From Candidatus Aegiribacteria sp. (lineage in GTDB: Bacteria > Fermentibacterota > Fermentibacteria > Fermentibacterales > JCC-6): 7,829 nucleotides of DNA. The first letter of the stretch is position 1. Every line of letters starts with the position of its first letter. The translations under genes and the position numbers were made by a program. Below, in pieces: positions 4,085 to 7,829 of this stretch. The notes beneath the pieces are model-generated. The model searched no databases. It was not told the origin of the DNA and was given only the letters and a program-made list of their open reading frames with translations. The stretch lies in the NCBI GenBank assembly GCA_030642525.1, contig DAOWNO010000084.1, positions 1 to 7,829 on the forward strand, read 5' to 3'.

Positions 4085-5193
4085 AAATAGCCGTTGTCGG
4101 TCCATTCCCTCCATACAGAGGAGGTATAGCCCAGTTCACAGCAAGGCTTCACGATACGCTTACCGAACGATATCCAGAACATACTTTCGTCCCCGTTTCG
4201 TTCCGCAGGCTTTATCCATCCTTTCTTTTCCCCGGCACCTCACAGATGGAACCGCTCGAAGGTCAATCTTCGGAAGAAGCAGTAAAACTTCTTGATTCCT
4301 GTAACCCCGTGCGCTGGATTTCAACGCGCAGATTCTTTCGAAAGCACTCATTTGACTGGATAATTACTCAGTGGTGGCATCCCTTCTTCGCTCCGGTACT
4401 ACTCAATTCAATACCCGGAGATATCAGGACTGCCGCGATCTGCCATAACGTTCTCCCTCACGAAGGCTTTCCCCTGAGTCGAATACTTACCTCCAGATTC
4501 ATCACTCGGATGAATCTGCTGGTAGCCCACAGCGCTTCTGACCTGAGGGAAATTGAATCAATTAGTGAAAGATCAGATACACTCAAGCTATATCTTCCCT
4601 TATACAATCAGTACCTGAATACTGATTTGGACAAGGACAGTGCCAGGCAGGAACTTGGATACAGTACAAATGCACAGATTGTCCTATTCTTCGGTCTTAT
4701 AAGACCGTACAAAGGGCTCGTTGATCTGATTGAAGCCATGAAATTTCTTCCCAGAAGGATTTCTCTTCTAATTGTTGGGGAATGCTATTCAGACAAATCT
4801 GAAATTCTGGAAATGATCAATTCAGAGGAACTTTCCGGCAGGGTACGATGGATAGATGAGTTTGTTCCAGATAACCAAGTCGCAAAATACTTCCTGGCTT
4901 CCGATGTTGTGACACTTCCCTACAGGCATGCAACTCAGAGCGCTGTTGCGCAGATAGCTCTGTCATTCGGGAAAATTCTTATCCTTACTGACACAGGAGG
5001 GCTTTCTGAACTGGTTGATGTTGGAACAACAGGTTTTCTTGCTGAACCAAAGTCTCCAACGAGCATCGCGGAATCAATACTTGCCGGTTTTAAATTGATA
5101 TCCGATCCGGATCTTCCTGAAAGAATAAGAAAAAAGGCTTTGTCGTTCAGCTGGGAATCATATGCAGATAGACTCATGGAGCATCTTTCATGA
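4081..5193 (+). CDS. GT-B glycosyltransferase, family 4-like
   Basis: A 370-residue cytoplasmic glycosyltransferase. The N-terminal Rossmann domain starts IAVVGPFPPYRGGIAQFTARL, the glycine-rich acceptor loop of GT4 enzymes. CHNVLPHE (121-128) ends a central strand and VAHSASD (148-154) precedes the interdomain crossover. The C-terminal domain opens with IVLFFGLIRPYKGLVDLIEA (FGLIRPYKG, 204-212) and carries the donor-site part SFGKILILTDTGGLSELVD with E310. Here the usual E-x7-E first glutamate is replaced in the stretch YRHATQSAVAQIA (281-293), which has Q and A at likely positions. It starts on ATGA shared with the previous gene and has no clear ribosome site, so translation probably depends on coupling. 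It likely adds a sugar to the lipid carrier or glycan handled by its neighbours. Confidence 0.88.
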   Translation: MKIAVVGPFPPYRGGIAQFTARLHDTLTERYPEHTFVPVSFRRLYPSFLFPGTSQMEPLEGQSSEEAVKLLDSCNPVRWISTRRFFRKHSFDWIITQWWHPFFAPVLLNSIPGDIRTAAICHNVLPHEGFPLSRILTSRFITRMNLLVAHSASDLREIESISERSDTLKLYLPLYNQYLNTDLDKDSARQELGYSTNAQIVLFFGLIRPYKGLVDLIEAMKFLPRRISLLIVGECYSDKSEILEMINSEELSGRVRWIDEFVPDNQVAKYFLASDVVTLPYRHATQSAVAQIALSFGKILILTDTGGLSELVDVGTTGFLAEPKSPTSIAESILAGFKLISDPDLPERIRKKALSFSWESYADRLMEHLS

Positions 5194-6092
5194 AAATATT
5201 TGTTACAGGTGTGGGTGGATTCATAGGTTCTGCTATCTCCGACTATCTAAAAAAAGCGGGATATGATGTATTTGATCATGTCAGATCAATCAACAATGAT
5301 ATTACTTTCAACTCCCTTCCAGCAGACGTCGAAGTGATTGTTAACGCGGCCGGAAAACTTGGTATATCCGGCGTTGATCTCGTAGCGTTAAAGCAATCCA
5401 ATTCTATACTCCCCTCAATTCTTGCTGATTTCTGCGCTAAGCACAGAATACACCTCATCCATCTTAGTACCCCAGGAGTGACCGGCCTATATGCAAACGT
5501 TTCAGAGAATTCACCTTTAAAACCCTGGGGAGATTACGAAAAGACAAAAATGGATGGTGAAATCATTCTGCGTAAACATCCACAACTTCCTCCCGAAAAA
5601 TTGACTATTCTCAGACCTGATTTCGTTTACGGTCCCGGTGACTTGCACAAACTTGAGCTTTTCCGGCAGGTGGATAAAGGCTGTATACCCCTGATTGGAA
5701 GAAACGGAGCCAGATTACGTCCCACATTCTCGGATGATGTATGTCGTGCTGTTGAATCATCTCTTCCAGGTGGAAGACTGAATGGAGGTTTGTATAATAT
5801 CGGCGGTCCTGAAATTGTAACATTCCGAGAATTCAGCAGAAAAATATCCGAAGCCCTGGGTAAAGATCTGCGCTGTATCCCAATTCCGCGTCTGGCTTTC
5901 AGGATTGGTCTTCTTCTTGGTCCTCTTCGTCCGAAAGCATTATCCAGAAGCAGATTCAGACTATTCGGCGAAGATCATTATGTTTCAATCGATAAAGCAG
6001 CGTCAGTCGGTTTTAATCCTTCATGGCGCATTTCAGACGGCATCGCCAGAACTGTATCGTGGTATCAAGACATGAAACTTCTATCATCATGA
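5190..6092 (+). CDS. Extended SDR, NAD-dependent epimerase/dehydratase
   Basis: A 300-residue nucleotide-sugar enzyme of the extended short-chain dehydrogenase family. TGVGGFIG (6-13) is the dinucleotide-binding glycine motif. NAAG (52-55) follows the fourth strand, S93/T94 lies in HLSTPG, and Y116-x3-K120 is the catalytic pair in WGDYEKTK. LRPDFVYGPGD (141-151), RPTFSDDVCRAV and YNIGG are the usual later landmarks. The chain is a little shorter than a typical UDP-glucose epimerase. The residue after strand 2 (region FDHVR, 28-32) leaves NAD or NADP open. Substrate and product cannot be told; a UDP- or dTDP-sugar for the adjacent glycosyltransferases is the natural guess. The start shares ATGA with the previous gene, and GGAG (5178-5181) lies 8 nt upstream. 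The last 4 nt overlap the next gene. Confidence 0.9.
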   Translation: MKIFVTGVGGFIGSAISDYLKKAGYDVFDHVRSINNDITFNSLPADVEVIVNAAGKLGISGVDLVALKQSNSILPSILADFCAKHRIHLIHLSTPGVTGLYANVSENSPLKPWGDYEKTKMDGEIILRKHPQLPPEKLTILRPDFVYGPGDLHKLELFRQVDKGCIPLIGRNGARLRPTFSDDVCRAVESSLPGGRLNGGLYNIGGPEIVTFREFSRKISEALGKDLRCIPIPRLAFRIGLLLGPLRPKALSRSRFRLFGEDHYVSIDKAASVGFNPSWRISDGIARTVSWYQDMKLLSS

Positions 6093-7036
6093 TTCATCCG
6101 GACAGAAACAGTCCCTGGATGAAATCTGGAATCAGAATAGGACTTATTCTGCTGCTGAGCGCTGTTATATGGCTTTTAATAGTAAATGGAAGCAAATGGC
6201 TGCAGCAGATAGAGAACTTCGAATGGCAACCTGACTGGTTTCTCCTTGCTACTTCTGCTCTTATTCTCTGGATCTCGTATTTATTGAGTCCAATTGGATG
6301 GGTATGGCTCTCACATCATGCAGGGAGCAAAGTAAATGCGAAAGATCTGATTTCGGCATGGTTCATCAGCCAGCTTGGCAGATATGTGCCGGGAAAAATC
6401 TGGCTGTTCGCGGGAAGAGCCGGTTTCCTGAAATCATATGGTCTTTCTACATTCAGAGCTATAAGCGTACCATTTCTTGAAGTACTTTTCACTGCTGCCG
6501 CAGCAGGATTGGCCGCAATAATTCCAATCATTCTCACTGAGGATGTCTCATTTACTGATTCCGGTTTGAGAACAGTGATTTTAGCCGCAGGAGGGTGCAT
6601 TCTGGTTATTCCACTCCTCACTCCCATGCAAAGATGGCTCTATCGACTGAAGTACGGATCAATCCCTGAAACACTTACTCTGCCAGGGGTCACAGGTTCT
6701 CTTAAACTGATTCTGCTATATTCAGGACTCTGGTGGCTTCGAGGGTTAACTCTTTATTTATGGCTCAAAGGTTTTGGTTTTCAGTCTATTGATTTCTGGA
6801 TATGCTGCGCGGCTGCTCCACTCTCATGGCTGGCCGGTTATATTGTATTCATTGTTCCGGGAGGAATCGGAATTAGAGAAGCGACTGCAGTAGCCCTTGT
6901 AGCTCCTTCCGGAGCAACCGGACCCGTGCTTGCAGTCATTGCAGGACAGCGAATAATTCTATCATTTGCAGAAGTATTCTTTGCCCTTCTTTCAACAGGA
7001 AAAGCAAGGGTATTCAGAAGGGAAAACAAGACTTGA
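6089..7036 (+). CDS. LPG-synthase-type (UPF0104/AglD-like) integral membrane protein
   Basis: A 315-residue polytopic protein with about eight hydrophobic segments, matching the transmembrane domain family named after lysylphosphatidylglycerol synthase. Family hallmarks are LGRYVPGKIW (96-105) and VPGGIGIREA (256-265), the latter followed by a hydrophobic helix. Stand-alone members often sit in glycan clusters and are suspected of moving or acting on lipid-linked substrates; the exact reaction is unsettled. There is no C-terminal aminoacyl-transfer domain, so it is not a full MprF. I chose ATG 6089 because it gives the same ATGA overlap seen at the two preceding junctions and places the first helix near the N-terminus. 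An earlier in-frame start (6023) would lie well inside the SDR gene. ATG 6119 is the alternative. No clear ribosome site is seen, suggesting coupled translation. Confidence 0.82.
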   Translation: MIHPDRNSPWMKSGIRIGLILLLSAVIWLLIVNGSKWLQQIENFEWQPDWFLLATSALILWISYLLSPIGWVWLSHHAGSKVNAKDLISAWFISQLGRYVPGKIWLFAGRAGFLKSYGLSTFRAISVPFLEVLFTAAAAGLAAIIPIILTEDVSFTDSGLRTVILAAGGCILVIPLLTPMQRWLYRLKYGSIPETLTLPGVTGSLKLILLYSGLWWLRGLTLYLWLKGFGFQSIDFWICCAAAPLSWLAGYIVFIVPGGIGIREATAVALVAPSGATGPVLAVIAGQRIILSFAEVFFALLSTGKARVFRRENKT

Positions 7037-7829
7037 TGAAGCTCCCGAAGAAAACAGGATTTTTACTGTTTCTTGTTCCTGCTGTAATCATAACCTACTC
7101 AACCATATTCCTATCCGGAAATCTTCCGGGGGGAGATCTCAGTGATACTGTCAGTCAGGGGTATCCGTTCTTTACATATACAGCTGAATCTCTGCAGGAG
7201 GGGCACATTCCACACTGGAATCCATACGTCTTCTGCGGTATTCCTTTCTACTCTTCCTTTTCCGCGCCGGTATTCTACCCTGTGCGAGGTTTGCTCTTAC
7301 TGGCATCGGGGGTTGAGGAAACTATCCGTTTTCTCTTCCCTATGCATATGCTTCTCGGAGGAATATTCGCCTGGCTCTTCCTTGGCTCTATAGGTGTGAG
7401 TAAATGGGGTAGAGTAGTTGGTGCTCTTGCCTTTGCTACAACCACATGGTCAAATACTCTATTTTACGCCGGACATGGTAGCAAAATCATCTGCTGGAGC
7501 TTTCTTCCTCTCCTTCTATATTCATGCGAAAGATGGATACAGACAAAAAGAGTAACATTCATTGCTCTGGGCGGAATAGCTCTTGGAATGCAAGCTCTTG
7601 CCAGCCATCCTCAGATGATCCTTTACTCGTCCGGTGCAACCCTGATCTGGCTTGGTTTCAGAACTGTTTCTTCGAGTGGATCATGGAAAAAAAATACATT
7701 GAAAGCTCTAATCGGCTTTTCGGTCATTGTGCTTCTTGCTGTGGCAATTGGAGCGGTGCAGCTTCTTCCTGGCTATAACTTCTCCAAATACTCCACAAGA
7801 GGAGATGACCTTTCATTTGACCAGGCTGC
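7036..7829 (+). CDS. YfhO-like GT-C membrane protein, N-terminal part, cut by the window edge
   Basis: An open reading frame from ATG 7036 to the right edge, 264 full codons with no stop. It starts with a membrane helix (about 8-27), then an outer loop with GGDLSDT (D34, D37), an acidic pattern where GT-C enzymes keep catalytic carboxylates. EGHIPHWNPYVFCGIPFYSS (55-74), FYP, AGHGSK (145-150), LPLLLY and ASHPQM (189-194) follow among several further helices. This order, with W-NP-----GIP after the first loop, is the pattern of the YfhO family and its large relatives, which are predicted to move sugars from lipid carriers outside the membrane. Its start overlaps the previous stop (TGATG), and AAGGGA (7018-7023) is 12 nt upstream. 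It would be a natural consumer of a GtrB-type lipid-linked sugar. The length and the C-terminal part are unseen. Confidence 0.78.
   Translation, partial: MKLPKKTGFLLFLVPAVIITYSTIFLSGNLPGGDLSDTVSQGYPFFTYTAESLQEGHIPHWNPYVFCGIPFYSSFSAPVFYPVRGLLLLASGVEETIRFLFPMHMLLGGIFAWLFLGSIGVSKWGRVVGALAFATTTWSNTLFYAGHGSKIICWSFLPLLLYSCERWIQTKRVTFIALGGIALGMQALASHPQMILYSSGATLIWLGFRTVSSSGSWKKNTLKALIGFSVIVLLAVAIGAVQLLPGYNFSKYSTRGDDLSFDQA

Noticed and set aside
7142..7778. Two plus-strand frames (7142-7393 and 7524-7778)
   Set aside because: Both are shadows of the YfhO-like gene, whose frame is open from 7036 to the edge with family motifs and membrane helices.
1..7829. CRISPR array, tRNA, rRNA, insertion sequence or phage genes
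   Set aside because: Looked for on both strands; no regularly spaced repeats, cloverleaf-type sequence, transposase or phage motif was seen.

Overview
The window reads as chromosomal DNA of a Gram-negative bacterium of moderate GC content, with frequent AGA/AGG arginine and ATA isoleucine codons. It carries an LpxH-type lipid A enzyme and a lipoprotein. The LpxH has the wording common in Bacteroidetes-type enzymes (GDLFDFWFEY, HGDGLGPGDIGY). With the YfhO-like protein at the right edge, this points to the FCB group or a related candidate phylum. That placement is inference from motif recall, not from a search.

Layout. (1) Positions 1-266, minus strand: the N-terminus of an adenosylcobalamin-dependent (class II) ribonucleotide reductase, running off the left edge, with a likely TTG start. 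(2) Positions 267-545: a divergent intergenic region unusually rich in inverted repeats. It holds a nested repeat at 300-342, a 12-bp palindrome at 400-411, a cluster of competing hairpins at 439-485, and an 11-bp inverted repeat joining 278-288 to 440-450 next to the nrdJ ribosome site. (3) Positions 546-1783: an ECF sigma factor, a 73-residue zinc-binding anti-sigma factor with no membrane segment, and a separate membrane-anchored protein of unknown function. (4) Positions 1847-7829: a tightly packed plus-strand operon. In order it encodes a thioredoxin-fold lipoprotein without the CxxC pair, LpxH, a GtrB/DPM-like family 2 glycosyltransferase, a GT-B glycosyltransferase, an extended SDR epimerase/dehydratase, an LPG-synthase-type (UPF0104) membrane protein, and the start of a YfhO-like GT-C membrane protein that runs off the right edge.

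All six junctions from the lipoprotein onward overlap: TAATG, 8 nt, ATGA, ATGA, ATGA, TGATG. The products are therefore probably made together. The set looks like a pathway that builds and moves a lipid-linked sugar or envelope glycan: LpxH on the lipid A branch, two glycosyltransferases, a nucleotide-sugar enzyme, and two polytopic proteins of families tied to lipid-linked substrates. The sigma/anti-sigma module beside it may sense envelope stress. Control of the operon by this sigma factor is a hypothesis only, because the candidate promoter before the lipoprotein looks housekeeping-type.

No tRNA, rRNA, CRISPR array, insertion sequence or clear intrinsic terminator was seen. The most novel-looking items are the layered repeats in the nrdJ-sigma intergenic region, the anti-sigma function apparently split over two genes, and the CxxC-less lipoprotein leading a glycan operon.
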